The position numbers were made by a program, and so were the translations under genes. This document shows positions 48,665 through 59,971 of a stretch of 64,000 bases of DNA, in pieces; the first letter of the stretch is position 1; each line of letters begins with the position of its first letter. The stretch comes from Gigaspora rosea. Taxonomy: Eukaryota; Glomeromycota; Glomeromycetes; Diversisporales; Gigasporaceae. Below the pieces are notes generated by a model, which did not search any database, had not been told where the DNA came from, and saw only the letters and a program-made list of their open reading frames with translations. Location: assembly GCA_003550325.1 (NCBI GenBank), contig QKWP01000867.1, forward strand, positions 5,780 to 69,779. Direction: 5' to 3'.

Positions 48665-49734
48665 TGCTTAATATTAGGGATTATATTAGGTAAATATTTT
48701 TAATATATAATAAAATAAATTTATTTAGATAATTAAATACTAATAATATGTATTTGTATCTAATGATACTAGCATATTATGAGTTTAAAACTATTATAGG
48801 CATCTTATTTATTTGTCTTAATAATGTAAAATTTGCAAATTTTTTAATAAAAAAGATATTTTTCAAGTGCTTAATAATTAAAGGATTAATTAATTAAATT
48901 CTACACAATAATTAATATAAAATCTAATAAATATAGTATTTACATTGTTACAGTTAAATATTAAAATGTAAATAGACTACAAGCAAATATAGATTAATAT
49001 AATACTATAAGCAACTTTTAATTAATACCATTAAAGCAAATAAATGTTCAACTAATATATGCAATCTACACTCTATCTGCAACAAATAAATACTAACTAT
49101 ACTTAAAATAAAAATTATTGAATTAATAAAAGATATTTAACAAATACTTTATAGCCTCAATAAATATGAAATAGTTTTATTATTTGTGTTTTTCTACAAA
49201 ATAATATTAAATCAATGTCATATAACTAAATAAAGGGTACATATATAGGTATATGTTATTTATTATCTATTTGTTTGAACATACATTTCTTTAAAGATTT
49301 ATTTTATACTTATCATTACTTTAGAGGTTGTATTCATGAACGTATGACTCAAAAAAGAAAATTATGCAAAAAAATAAGGTTTTACAAAATGCATAGTGCA
49401 ATGAATTATTTTATAAGTTTTCATTTTTAGGAGAACATTGTCGTTAAAGTCAGAGTTAGTTTTTTTGATATATTTAATATTTAATTTATGTAGAGTTTTC
49501 TGTTTGAAACTTTTAAGGAATTAACCTTATGTCTATTTTTGAATAATAATGTAATTTTCTAAGAATAACATTTGGCAATTATCAATTGTTATAAATTGAA
49601 AAGTAATACGAAACAGTAATGCACTATATTAATGATAAGCAATGATTTTATTTTACAAAACTGACAATTTTTTAAACACTATATAGAATTATGTAATCAA
49701 TCATAGTTAAATCATTAACAATAATACAAATTTT
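48665..49734. other. AT-rich 3' region of the MULE-like element
   Basis: About 1.07 kb between the transposase stop and the right terminal repeat. No gene seen. Confidence 0.45.
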
Positions 49735-50245
49735 TAAATAATCAAAATTGAATCAGCTAGCTTATCGGAATTGAAGTAATAAGGAGTACCCCCTGCAGAG
49801 AATGGATATCCAAAGTTTTTTGCTGCGTATCCAATTTATTGAGATCGGAATCTTTGTCCAATAGAATTAATATATAATATAAATTTGGTTTCATATTTAT
49901 TCCGTGTTTATTTAAATCCGAATATAATAAATCATTAACGTTAAGTCATAACGATAATACATATTATTGGTCAGTTCAAATATTAACTCAAATTTTTATA
50001 TTTTTCTCAAAACAACCGTTCAAATTATGACCTTCTCATAGAGGATTCAGAAATAAGATTTCGGCTTTACCTAAACTGAAAGAATTTCGGTAGCATCTTC
50101 GATTGAGCAAAAATCTTATCATACCATACAGTAGTTATTTTTTTCTTATCACTATTAATTTTAAGCTAATTGTATAAGTTTTTTTATTAAAATTTGTATT
50201 TTTTTTCGTAACTATTAACTTCTGAAATTTTAATTCGGGTCTAGC

Positions 50246-50332
50246 ACATTAAATGCTCAGCACATTAAATGCGCAACACATTAAAGGCGCAGCATTTTAA
50301 ATGCGCAGCACATTAAATGCGCAGCATTCTAA
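50246..50332 (+). repeat. Minisatellite of about 16 bp
   Basis: Five to six units of CACATTAAATGCGCAG or close variants in direct tandem. It has no spacers between repeats, so it is not a CRISPR. Confidence 0.8.
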
Positions 50333-50363
50333 AACTTGTACGTACGTACAGTTATGACAACCC

Positions 50364-50590
50364 AAAAAGGAAATTTAATTTTGTAAATAAACAAAGTGCG
50401 TAAAAATACAAATTTTAGGTTAGGAGGTTATAGACTTTGCTCATTGTATGTAAAATTTCGTTCCCGACATTTTTAATCAGTGCACCAAGGTGATTTAAAT
50501 ACTAGGTTTGGTATATTTTCGCTTTTTTCTTCTTCCGAACGTGTTCGGAATGATCAAAATTCGAACTCATTGATTGGTAGTTGCCTTTTT
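50364..50590 (+). repeat. Copy 2 of the unnamed dispersed repeat
   Basis: Shares with 16366-16640 and 56148-56400 the ordered landmarks AATTTTGTAAATAAACAAAG, TAAAATTTCGTTCCCG, CATTTTTAATCAGTGCACCA and a downstream TTCGGAAT..ATTCGAA-like step. All three copies have the same orientation. Unlike copy 1 it lacks obvious flanking inverted ends. Confidence 0.7.
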
Positions 50591-50987
50591 AGGGGATGTC
50601 TAAAGCCATGTCCAGTTATATGTTTTGACTTTTTAATTAAAGTTAGAGTACCGGTAATCGATTTTTTATTAATGCCTCGCTTTTTTTCTTTTCGGCCTGA
50701 TCCGTGCCGATCAAAAGACGACCCCCCCTTTTAAGAGTATGTATGTATTACCGGAAATTACCGGCCAAATGAGTATAGTTAAAATAAGACGAATCAAATT
50801 AGATAGCCCGTGCGACGATTTACTGCGTACCTAACTATACCGAAAAGATATTTCATGACCCTGATCATTCTGGCATGGATCGCAATATAAATATGATAAC
50901 AAATTTCGTCTGAATTTTTCCGTTTTTTTTTTAAAATAAAAAACAAATAAAAAAACAAATAAATAAAAATATAAAATAAACAAAAAA
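50591..50987. other. Upstream region of the P450 pseudogene
   Basis: No gene seen. The open frame 50480-50734 overlaps the dispersed repeat and has no domain. Confidence 0.4.
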
Positions 50988-52793
50988 TGATTTCAATATT
51001 GCCTATTAATTAGAAACCTTTATCTTTGGTATCGTGACCTATGTACTATATTATTATTATAAGTACTTTACTCGACCGTGTCTGCTCCCAGGACCATTTC
51101 CTCTACCACTTATTGGTACATATCGTTATTTTATTTTCCGTGTAACTAATGACTTATTATTAATTATGTTTTTTAATTTGAATAGGAAATCTTCATCAAT
51201 ACTCTGGTGATGATTCAGCTTCAGCGAAAATTCTTCAATCAATTTATGGTGACATGTGGGAAATTTATAAGGGCCCTATAAGAACTATATGGTTAGCTAG
51301 AAATGATTTATTTGAAAAAATCTTTAGTCCTTCTACCAATAGTGCTTTCCTTATTCGTGCTGTATCAAATTCTGGTCTTGAAGAATTTAATACTACTAAG
51401 ATTGGTATGACTTTTAATAGTGATTTAAAGGAATGGTCTTATAATCGAAAATTTATGAGTAAGGCTATTATGTCTCCTAATTTCATTAAACAAGTCGTTG
51501 AAGGAACTCAAGATATTTTTGAAGTAATGGATAAATGCTGGTAAAATCTTTTTGAAAATCTTGGAAATGATCAAATTTTTAATATACACAAATGGATGTT
51601 ACTTGCTACTTCTGAATCTATTATTCTTTTGACTACTCACAAAAGAGCTTATTCTATAGTCGATTATTATAACAAATTATTACCTACCAAAAATTTTGAT
51701 ATTCCTGTTGGTGCATTAGAAGAATCTGAAAATTATGTTGCAAGAATAAGAACATATATCAGAGCTATGGAATTTTTTTTTACTACTCCGAAAATTATCC
51801 GTATTCTTCCTGGAGTTAGACAATATGCTCAAAGATTGATTAAGAATAGGGACTTATTATACGAGTATTTAAAAATAATAATTCAAGAACGTAGAAAAGA
51901 GATTGAGAAAACTCTTGATAAAGATTTTCTAACATCAGATTTATTAACGTCATTCTTGACTGCCAATACTTCTCTCGATATTTCAAATATTTCTGATGAA
52001 TCGTATGTTGAACCCATGTCTGATGAACAAATTTGTGGAAATCTCATTGAGGTTTTTGCTGCTGGAACTGATTCAGTACGTTGAAATATTGCTTATAAAT
52101 TTATAAAAAAATTTCTTCTTAAATCATAAAATTTAATAAATTCCCTTTTTTTGTAGGTTGCCAATAGTATTACTTTTATCATCTATTACTTGGCACATTA
52201 CCCTAAAGTTAAAGAACGTGTGGTTAAAGAATTAGAAACTGTCTTTGGACGTGATCCAAATTATCGTTTCACATCAGATGACTTGTCTAAATTAAGATAT
52301 TGTGAAGCTGTTATCAAAGAAGGTTTGTTACCTAAAATTATCGTGACAACACATTATAATTTACTATGTTCATGAACTAATAACACATTCTTTTTATACA
52401 GTTTCGAGAATTTTCCCTTCAGCTCCAACAACATTTCGTACGTCAACTAAACCTGTTGAAATAGGTGGTCACCATTTTCCTGCAAATTTACAATTTTTCA
52501 TTTACATAGAAGGTGCCAACAATCACCCTCAACATTGGACCGATCCAAATACCTTCAATCCAGATCGATTTCTTGATGGTTCAAATAAAGTTATTAATAC
52601 TTTCGGTGGTGGATTACGTATGTGTCCGGGTCGAAATTTATCAATAATAGAAATTTTAAGTTTTATGGTCATGTTGTACCGAAAGTATGATATTGAGCTG
52701 GTTAATATGAATGCGCCAATTAGGTATAATTTTAACATTATCAGGCAATGCGTAAAAATGGAAGCTAGAATAGTTCCTAGAAAGTTTGAATAA
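50988..52793 (+). pseudogene. Cytochrome P450, near-complete but broken by a nonsense codon
   Basis: Four plus-strand exons, 50988-51115, 51186-52075, 52157-52322 and 52402-52793, join with GT-AG introns in agreeing phases. Visible motifs: an N-terminal anchor (FIFGIVTYVLYYYYKYF), the hinge LLPGPFPLPLIG, the I-helix AAGTDSVANS split by an intron, the ExxR motif (EVSR), the FNPDRF block, and the haem loop FGGGLRMCPGR with its Cys. Two lesions are seen: a TAA at 51542 where the codon after MDKCW is interrupted, and a one-base shift near 51010 between the ATG at 50988 (MISILPI) and the rest of the anchor. The exons are otherwise open, so it died recently or one or both changes are sequence errors. 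The CXG haem loop with CPGR differs from the intact P450 at 14138-16120, so the two belong to different P450 groups. Confidence 0.85.
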
Positions 52794-53587
52794 ATTAATA
52801 CTTAGAATGTACTATATGTTCAGTAATTTTGTATAGTATAATAAAAAGAAACCTTATGACGCATGTTTAAGTAAACCAAAACGTACATTTATCAATAGTA
52901 TTAACATGCATATACAGTTGGTAATTCTGAAGCATACTTATTTTTGCATTTTATGTCCAAGTACAGTATATGCAACTTTAACTAACTATTATACGTATTT
53001 TCTCCTGCAATCTTAGTTATCTGTAATAAATAATATAATATATCAAATATATTATCTCTATTAAAAGCTATAATATAATATCATATTTACACCTCAAGGT
53101 TTAATTTTCAACTTGTTTTTTAAATATTATGTCTATATATTTTTTGTTTCTAGTTTCGTATAATTGCATTAATTATTACTAGAATATTGGTTATTTAAAT
53201 TATTTTTACAATATATAATAGCAGTTCAATAATTTTAATTTAAAAGTAAAGAGAATTTCTATTTGTACAATATGTATATGTTTGTTGATATCTTAAAATT
53301 CTGATTATGAAACTGCTTTTGAGATTTTAACAAATTACTTTAAATTGGATAAATTTTCATCTTGGTAATTTATACGTAACATGAATTTGTTATCAATAAA
53401 TTTAGGATATAAGTATAAACACTACGTGAAATTAATAAATTTTCTAAAAGTCGCTGCTCTTTATATAAGCCATATTGTATTAAGAATTATAGCCTAAAAT
53501 TAATATTTAATAGAATTAGCTAATTATATTACAGCTTATAATTCGTGCTAAATAGTACAAAAAAAAACTGTAATCGAACTATATTTA
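52794..53587. other. AT-rich spacer
   Basis: About 800 bp 3' of the P450 relic, no gene or repeat recognised. Confidence 0.45.
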
Positions 53588-53762
53588 CAGTCAGACCCCT
53601 AAATGCAGTTTTTGTGAAAAGCCCAGAAATCAATTTCTTCACCTGAGTCCAACTAATATTGCGCTTATAGATTTTACCTCTTTAAATGCAATCTTTCCTA
53701 AGTGCATTTGACTCAGTTTTTACATATGGTCCCGTCGCATTTCATTTAGAGAGTTCGGATTG
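53588..53762. mobile_element. Pogo/Tc1-like MITE, 175 bp
   Basis: Left end CAGTCAGACCCCTAAATGCA and right end, inverted, CAATCCGAACTCTCTAAATG, with TA at each border (53586-53587, 53763-53764). Ends are diverged, so an old copy. No gene inside. Confidence 0.6.
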
Positions 53763-54138
53763 TACGTGATCCGAAGCCCGAAGCCTTTCCGAAACCTTCA
53801 AATTAGAATGCTAATAACTAATGCACATTTACTATAAAGTAACCAAAACATTTCTGAAATGCAAACTAATTATCATGTGCTTTATGTCTTAAAGTCTAAA
53901 ATTAAATTTCTAAGCCTTTCAGTAAGTATTAGAATTTCGGAAAAGGGTTGGGATTTTATATATAGTTTCGGGTTTCAGGTCACAACTCTTGATTGTACTA
54001 TATAATGCATACAGTTGGAATTTCATTATCTGGGATATAAATACGCAATTCAATACGAGATTAAACGAGGTATATTTCATAGCCATTTTAATGGTATACA
54101 ACACAATTTGGCAAAAATCCGTTCTAGAAGTTGGAATC

Positions 54139-54262
54139 GGGTTTAAAAATTCGAGTTTATCATATCAAAATTCGAGTTTATTACATCAATTATTATTATT
54201 ATTAATAAATCGAATTTTGGAGGAATTTCAATGTGATAAACTCGAATTTTTAAAACCGGTTC
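54139..54262. mobile_element. Small foldback element
   Basis: GGTTTAAAAATTCGAGTTTA at the left pairs with AAACTCGAATTTTTAAAACC at the right; an inner pair CAAAATTCGAGTTTATTA / TAATAAATCGAATTTTG continues the hairpin to a TTATTATTATTA loop. Open frames across it on both strands are consequences of the symmetry. Confidence 0.7.
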
Positions 54263-55638
54263 GGTAAGAAGGTATTTATTATCTGTTAGTCTTTTCTATC
54301 TCTAAGATCTCATAACAATACAGCACCAAAAATAAATCAAAAATTAATAATGTTTCTAGTATTAGAGAAGTCAACTTAATCATGTTTTTAAGAAGATTTC
54401 ATAATTCAACAAATGCCAATAAAATTAGTTTATACTTAAACATTTCTATAGTACATGATAATGTAAACATATTCAATAGTAGAAAATATATACCAAAGCA
54501 TTTCCAAAATTAGCAGTTATAGTATGCGATTATCTTGCTATACTAGTATTGAGTGCTCTCTTTAAGAGACTGTTCTCAAAAGGCTCAAAAATATGGATAC
54601 CAAAAAGCATGAATCACTAAATCCAAAAACTATCCGAAAAGCAATTGCATTTTGTGATTGAAAATATTATTATATTGTATATATTATAATTTATAAGAAT
54701 TATAATAACTAATAACGTAATTATTGTTAACTATTTAGTTGAATTATTATTAAACCAAAAATTATTAAAAATACAAGCCAGAAACACTATCTGAAGTGTT
54801 ATTTATAAAAATATATTCTCTATATATTGGAATAGTTTCTTTATTTAGAATCAAAATATCTACATTTTGGGTTAGTTCTTTGTTATAGTATTTTATCAAT
54901 ATATAATTATAAGCTATAATTTAATAGTTATAACTGATTAGAATAAATGCTTAAATAAAAACATCTTTTAGAGATATAGTAACACAGCAATTTCTAGTCA
55001 GTTCTATAAAGATTTCTAACATATTATTCTTGTTATCTCATAAGCAGTACCTATAATTCTAACTTATAACATCAATTCTATTTTGGTAGATATAGTACTC
55101 AATATAAAAAAAATAAATACTGTTACTGTATATTGCCAAAAATAAATTATCTTCAAAAATAAGCTACACTCCTCTTTTGTTCAAAAAACTCAAAAATGTA
55201 AAAATAAGCTACTCCTATAATTATCTTTGAAATTTTAATTTACATTTAATATACATATTATTGATTTGTTAATTTTATTGCATTATTTATTAATGAATTA
55301 ATCCAACCAGGCTATTAGGGACATGTCATTAATCACCTGATCATTTTTATCAGAGGCCTACCCCCTTTCTTAATATATATTTGGCAGATTCCTTATATAT
55401 AATTTTAACTTTTTTACCCCTAAAAATCACCTGATTTTTACACCTCCCTTATCTCCCTTATTGCGCTTTTCATTAATTTAATACAAAAATAATAAAATTT
55501 ATTATTTTATTTGCTTCAATAATTAGATTTTATTTGCTAAAGGTTGAGATTCTTAAAAATTTTGTTAAAGCAAAGTACTAGATTCCCTACTGTAAGTATA
55601 TCAAAAAAAAAGAGAAGCTTTACTTACATCATATATGG
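54263..55638. other. AT-rich spacer
   Basis: About 1.4 kb with no recognised gene or repeat. Confidence 0.45.
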
Positions 55639-56147
55639 GTTTTAACAGGGTTGGCAAATGCTTTTAAATGACATAAATGACATTGTGACTAAAGATGCCT
55701 GACGAATGACGAATCATTCGTCATTGATGAATGACGAAACCATTTCGTCAGGTGACTTCAAATTGACGAATTGAAACCCCTGACGATTGACGAAATCTAT
55801 GACGAATTGACGAAACCTATGATGAATTGACGAAACCTATGACGAAACCTGATGAGTTATATTCATACAAGATAGAGTTAATTACCGCGTTTATAAAAAT
55901 TAAGAAGTGTTTTAATAACCCGTAAAAGGGTCTAATATAGAAAAGAATATAACCTAATTAACCTTTTAGGCAATTCCATAGGAAAGTAACGATAAGAGCT
56001 AAAAAACGATGTTTTAACAGAGCAGGCGATAATGCATAATTAATAGCAGCGATAGAGAATCAATATAGGTTGGATAACAATATATACATATTAAGATATC
56101 CATTACATTCTCGTTATCCATCGTGATTTTACTTATTTACGAATAAC

Positions 56148-56400
56148 AAATCAAAAAAGGAAATTAAATTTTGTAAATAAACAAAGCGCGTAAAGATAGA
56201 AGTTTAGAGTTAAGGTGTTGTTGTTGGAGACTACAGCGATAGATTGGTGCTCATTATGTGTAACATTTCGTTCCCGTCATTTTTAATTAGTGCACCAGAT
56301 TTAAACATTGGTTTCCAAGTATTTTCGATGTTCGGAATATATGTCGGATTTATCCGGAATCGACGAAAATAAACGCGTGTACAATTTTGACTATTCCGGA
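56148..56400 (+). repeat. Copy 3 of the unnamed dispersed repeat
   Basis: Landmarks AAATTTTGTAAATAAACAAA, GCTCATTATGTGTAACATTT, CGTTCCCGTCATTTTTAATT and AGTGCACCA in the same order as the copies at 16366 and 50364. Located inside the inner hAT element. Its right flank has ATTCCGGAT..TCCGGAATCG inverted steps not found in the other copies. Confidence 0.7.
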
Positions 56401-56670
56401 TCAACCCGACATATAAATTTGAACACGTGACATGCGAAAGAGAAAAAAGAAAAAAGCCAATGAAACCTTATAAAGAAATAACATTCTTTTGAAGCAATTT
56501 AAGGTTTAGTGTATCCAATATCATTATGCTAAAGGGGTTCCTGAATCGATTTTTCAAGGTTTATCAATTGTTAAAGGTTTGTCAAGGTTTCGTCAATTCG
56601 TCATATGTTTCTTCAATTCGTCATAGATTTCGTCAATTCGTCATAGATTTCGTCAATTCGTCATAGGTTT

Positions 56671-56804
56671 CGTGTAGATCGTCATCGTAGTCACGTCCGC
56701 GATGATGTAATTAGAGCGCTGAATACCGAAGGCTTGGATGTTTTGGAAATACCTGGTGGGACGACAAGTGTTTTACAGCCACCTGACGTTTCAATAAGTC
56801 AATC
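56671..56804 (+). pseudogene. Pogo-type DDE transposase fragment captured inside a hAT element
   Basis: One frame reads HVRDDVIRALNTEGLDVLEI followed by PGGTTSVLQPPDVSI. The PGG-T-x-x-LQP-x-DVS block is the conserved end of the DDE domain in pogo/Tigger-type transposases, where it surrounds the third acidic residue. No other part of that protein is present, and the frame is lost on both sides in GTCATAG-type repeats. It is only about 45 residues, so non-functional. Confidence 0.7.
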
Positions 56805-57102
56805 GTCGGGGGTTTCGTCAATCGTCAAGGTTTCGTCATGACGAAACCATGACGAAACCATTTCGTCATCGCAAAAAATATTTCGTCAGGCATCTTTAAT
56901 TGTGTCATTGTTATTTCAGTATTTGTCATTTTGTCATTTAGAAGGTAAATGACAAACAACAAAAATAGGTTTTATTTAAAAATGCCAAGATCCTGGGTCT
57001 TGTGCCGCTTCAGTATTTTAGGATTGGTTAAATCCTAAAACACCCGAAGTTTTAATATGTTACTTTTAAACAATATTATTATTTGCCAACCCTGGTTTCA
57101 AC

Positions 57103-58597
57103 AACAAAGTCCTGCTTATATCTTATATAGAGGACTTTATTAGAAAGATTTCAACATAACTAATAAATTACAAGCAATTTTTATTTGCTGGCTATTGAAT
57201 TTGCCAAAATCGCTACTATAGTACATACAGATTTTCCCCTTACATGCCCATTTAAATACTCCAATTAGTACTTATCACTTAAATCAATCTGAATAAGAGT
57301 CTAAAAAGGGTGATAAGTTAGCACAGGTAACTCAATGTATAATGAATGATATTATTTAAATACTTCATTCAACTAATGCAGTATTAAACAATCATAATAC
57401 CAATAAGAGAAATTTAAATAGTTTGGTCAATGAATTATCGTGAATAATCGTCATACTCATAAATTTTCAGTGAGAATAGAATAAAAATAATTTAGAAGGG
57501 AATTAATTATTTCAAATCATTCAATAAATATAAATATACTTCGTCTAAAATAATATACTAGATTGTTTGTTACTACATATTTGTAATTATAAGGTGTAAA
57601 AAAAAAAAAAAAAGAATCTGATCTTTATTTCAAATAAATAGTGCTTGAGGCTTAATAAAGTCTAAATATAGATATGGATAAAATAGATAAAGCATGTAAC
57701 TGTTTACTAGAATATAGACAGATAACCAACGGGCGGACCGAACCCAAGCCCGTTGTGAGACCGGAAATGTGACCTGCAGGAGGCACGTGCCCGCGTGACT
57801 CGGGAATTCCAAAATTAGGGAATTCCCTGAATTTCGGGGATCGGAGGAAATCAATTGATATCGGTAGATAAGTATAATTCAAGGGATATTGGTAACTATA
57901 GTGATATCAATCCTTACAGTGATATCAGTAATTCTGACATGTAATAATAGATTTTTAATAGTTATAAATAAAGGCCGTGTGCACTTTGGGGGACGACAGA
58001 AAACTCCCACCTTTGCTTTAATAAATCACATATAATATAATAAACGTTCCTTTTATTGTCTTTAATAAACAAACCCAAGTACATATTCGATACATAATAA
58101 ACATATACACTCGTTAATTTGCTACACTACGCTAAACTTTGACTAAACTATCCCGAAACTCTGCGCAACCATTCAGCCAAATCTAACACGCCTCTCTCGA
58201 CCTAAACTAACCCTTTGACGGCTGACCGGGACCGACCCCGTGATTCACTGATAGACCCGCCGGTTTTCCGATTTGTCACCGTTACGATGTGTACCAAGAA
58301 ATTTTATCAAAAAAATTATATATATAAATAAAGCATAAGCTCGCAAGGCGAGAAGGTGGGCAATACTCATAGTAATGGTTTACGAGTTCGAACGACAAAA
58401 AAAAAGACCGTACAAGAGTACAAAAGTACCGAATTTGGAACAAACCTATATACTATAATGCATTCTACGAGGAATTTACACTGATGTTACATTGTGTCTT
58501 GTATCACATAAAGTATTTCTATAAATTGCTTTGATTCACTGTTCATCCAAAACACAGAAATCTGTATTAAATTTCAACCTACGGGAGTTTTGAATTA
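57103..58597. other. Spacer with possible SINE-like and LTR-like pieces
   Basis: A poly(A) run lies at 57599-57614. A GC-richer block (57720-57850) has short inverted pairs (AACGGGC..GCCCGTT, GGGAATTCC..GGAATTCCC). 57960-58040 has TATAAATAAAGG and AATAAA elements that could belong to a solo LTR, without proof. At 58340-58402 an A-box-like AAGCTCGCAAGGCG and a B-box-like GAGTTCGAACGAC, 40 bp apart and followed by an A run, resemble a degenerate tRNA-derived SINE head. No protein gene seen. Confidence 0.35.
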
Positions 58598-59971
58598 ATG
58601 GTTTCGTACAATGATATTGTTTTACCGACTGCATGGGATATTGAAGACAAACCGCCATTTATTGACATAGATGCAAGTAGACTTAAAGTGAATTATACAG
58701 GTAATAAAGTATGCAATCTTGAAGAAACGTATTTAATGTGTTAAATGGGGTTTTAAAGATTATCACTATATTTTAATTTTTTAAAGGCCCTGATGATAAT
58801 AAAGCTTTTATAGTTCGAGCAAATCGCCCAATCCCTTCACAGTGTGGGATATTTTACTTTGAAATTAAAATTATAGATAAAGGAAAAAATGGGTACAGTA
58901 ATATTACTGTATTAACAATTACTTAATTTCAAGCATAATTTAAGTTCTTGTGTTTTTCTATAATTTATTAATTCAATTTTCTTAATAGAATGATTGGAAT
59001 CGGATATTGTACAAAGCAAAGAGATAAAAAAATAGGCAATTCAACCCATATAAATGACATGCTCATGCCTGGTAAAAGAAGATTTTAATTTTATTTTATT
59101 ATTATAGATTAACATATATATCATATTCCTTAGGACAGGAAAATGAATCATGGGGGTGTGGTTACCATGGTGACGATGGATATTCCTTTTGTTCAGGAAG
59201 TGGCGAGTCATATGGATCATCATATACTACTAGTGATACAGTTGGATGCTATCTTAACTTTAGAAATAAGGCAGTATTTTATACTAAAAATGGAATTAAC
59301 TTAGGTAACCAAAATCTTAGAACCAAAGTTTATATATATATTTTTTTTAAAGTAAATACTGTATATAGAAATTTAATAATTATAAAATATTTTAAGGAAT
59401 TGCGTGCTATTTACATAGCAATTTTAAAGGCACTTTATATCCTTGTGTTGGATTTAGATCGCAAGGCGGGTCAATAGAAGTGAACTTTGGCAACGAAGGA
59501 TTTAAATATTCTGGTAAATTTATTCAAAATGTTTAATCGTTTATATCTTATTTAAAATTTAACCTTGTCTATATATTTTAATTGATAGCAATGACTAATG
59601 AAGACATTAGTAAAAACTCCAATAATGCATTAATACTGGAATATCAAGGAAAGGTTTATTTTATTATGGGCGGATATGAAAATATACTTGCTGATTTAAT
59701 TGATGAACTAACAAAATTACTAGAAAAAGAGCCAAGTAATGTATTTGAATTAAGCTACCGAGGAAAAATATTTTTTATTATGGGCAAATATGATAAGGCA
59801 TTTGAAGATCTAACTAGATTGCTAGAAATTGAATCATATAATACAATAGCACTAAGGTATCGAGGAGAGATTAATTTTATGATGAAGCGCTATATTAAAG
59901 CATATAATGACTTTGAAAGATTATTAAACTTCAACCAAATGATATATGGGCAAAGAATGCCTTTGAATTAG
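58598..59971 (+). CDS. SPRY (B30.2) domain plus TPR repeats protein, six exons
   Basis: Exons 58598-58700, 58787-58892, 58989-59071, 59134-59304, 59397-59513 and 59589-59971, all GT-AG with agreeing phases, total 963 bp, 320 residues plus stop. Residues about 30-205 form a SPRY domain of the RanBPM-like type: [57 protein letters not shown] and [19 protein letters not shown] in canonical order. Residues about 215-315 carry two to three TPR-like repeats ([59 protein letters not shown]). Both are protein-interaction modules, so a cytosolic scaffold or adaptor role is likely; the partner is unknown. One base missing in an A run near 59929 changes the last dozen residues: the next frame continues [18 protein letters not shown] to a stop at 59984, which looks like the ancestral end. 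The effect on stability is unknown. Confidence 0.9.

Larger units (their letters stand above)
44485..49784 (+). mobile_element. MULE-like transposon, 5.3 kb, with terminal inverted repeats
   Basis: The left end (CCTTACTCATTCGATTCCAC then TAAGCTAGTTGATTCAATTT and TGATTAT, 44485-44533) is inverted at 49735-49784 with about four-fifths identity. Between them lies a single many-exon transposase-like gene on the plus strand and about 1.1 kb of AT-rich 3' sequence. I could not see an unambiguous target duplication. Diverged ends plus a broken gene mean an old, dead copy. Confidence 0.7.
55690..56898. mobile_element. hAT-like element with GACGAAACC arrays, nested
   Basis: Ends TAAAGATGCCTGACGAA and, inverted, TAAAGATGCCTGACGAAATA. 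Flanks ATTGTGAC (55682-55689) and ATTGTGTC (56899-56906), seven of eight identical. Subterminal arrays of ACGAAACC / GGTTTCGTC and GACGAATT units extend for about 170 bp from the left end and about 300 bp at the right. The interior holds copy 3 of the dispersed repeat and a pogo-type transposase fragment, that is, picked-up foreign sequence. Confidence 0.75.
55647..57094. mobile_element. hAT-type MITE hosting a second hAT element
   Basis: Ends (C)AGGGTTGGCAAATGCT and, inverted, CAGGGTTGGCAAATAATA. Flanks GTTTTAAC (55639-55646) and GTTTCAAC (57095-57102) match at seven of eight positions. Removing the inner element leaves about 240 bp, a normal MITE size. The ends resemble the 152-bp hAT MITE at 10769 (CAGNRTTGGCAA), suggesting one family. 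Confidence 0.75.

Noticed and set aside
50246-50332. CRISPR-like repeat array
   Set aside because: Units are directly adjacent without unique spacers, and the genome is eukaryotic.
57630-57882. Two overlapping minus-strand open frames in a GC-richer block
   Set aside because: No domain, no splice support, and internal short inverted repeats suggest non-coding or LTR/SINE origin.
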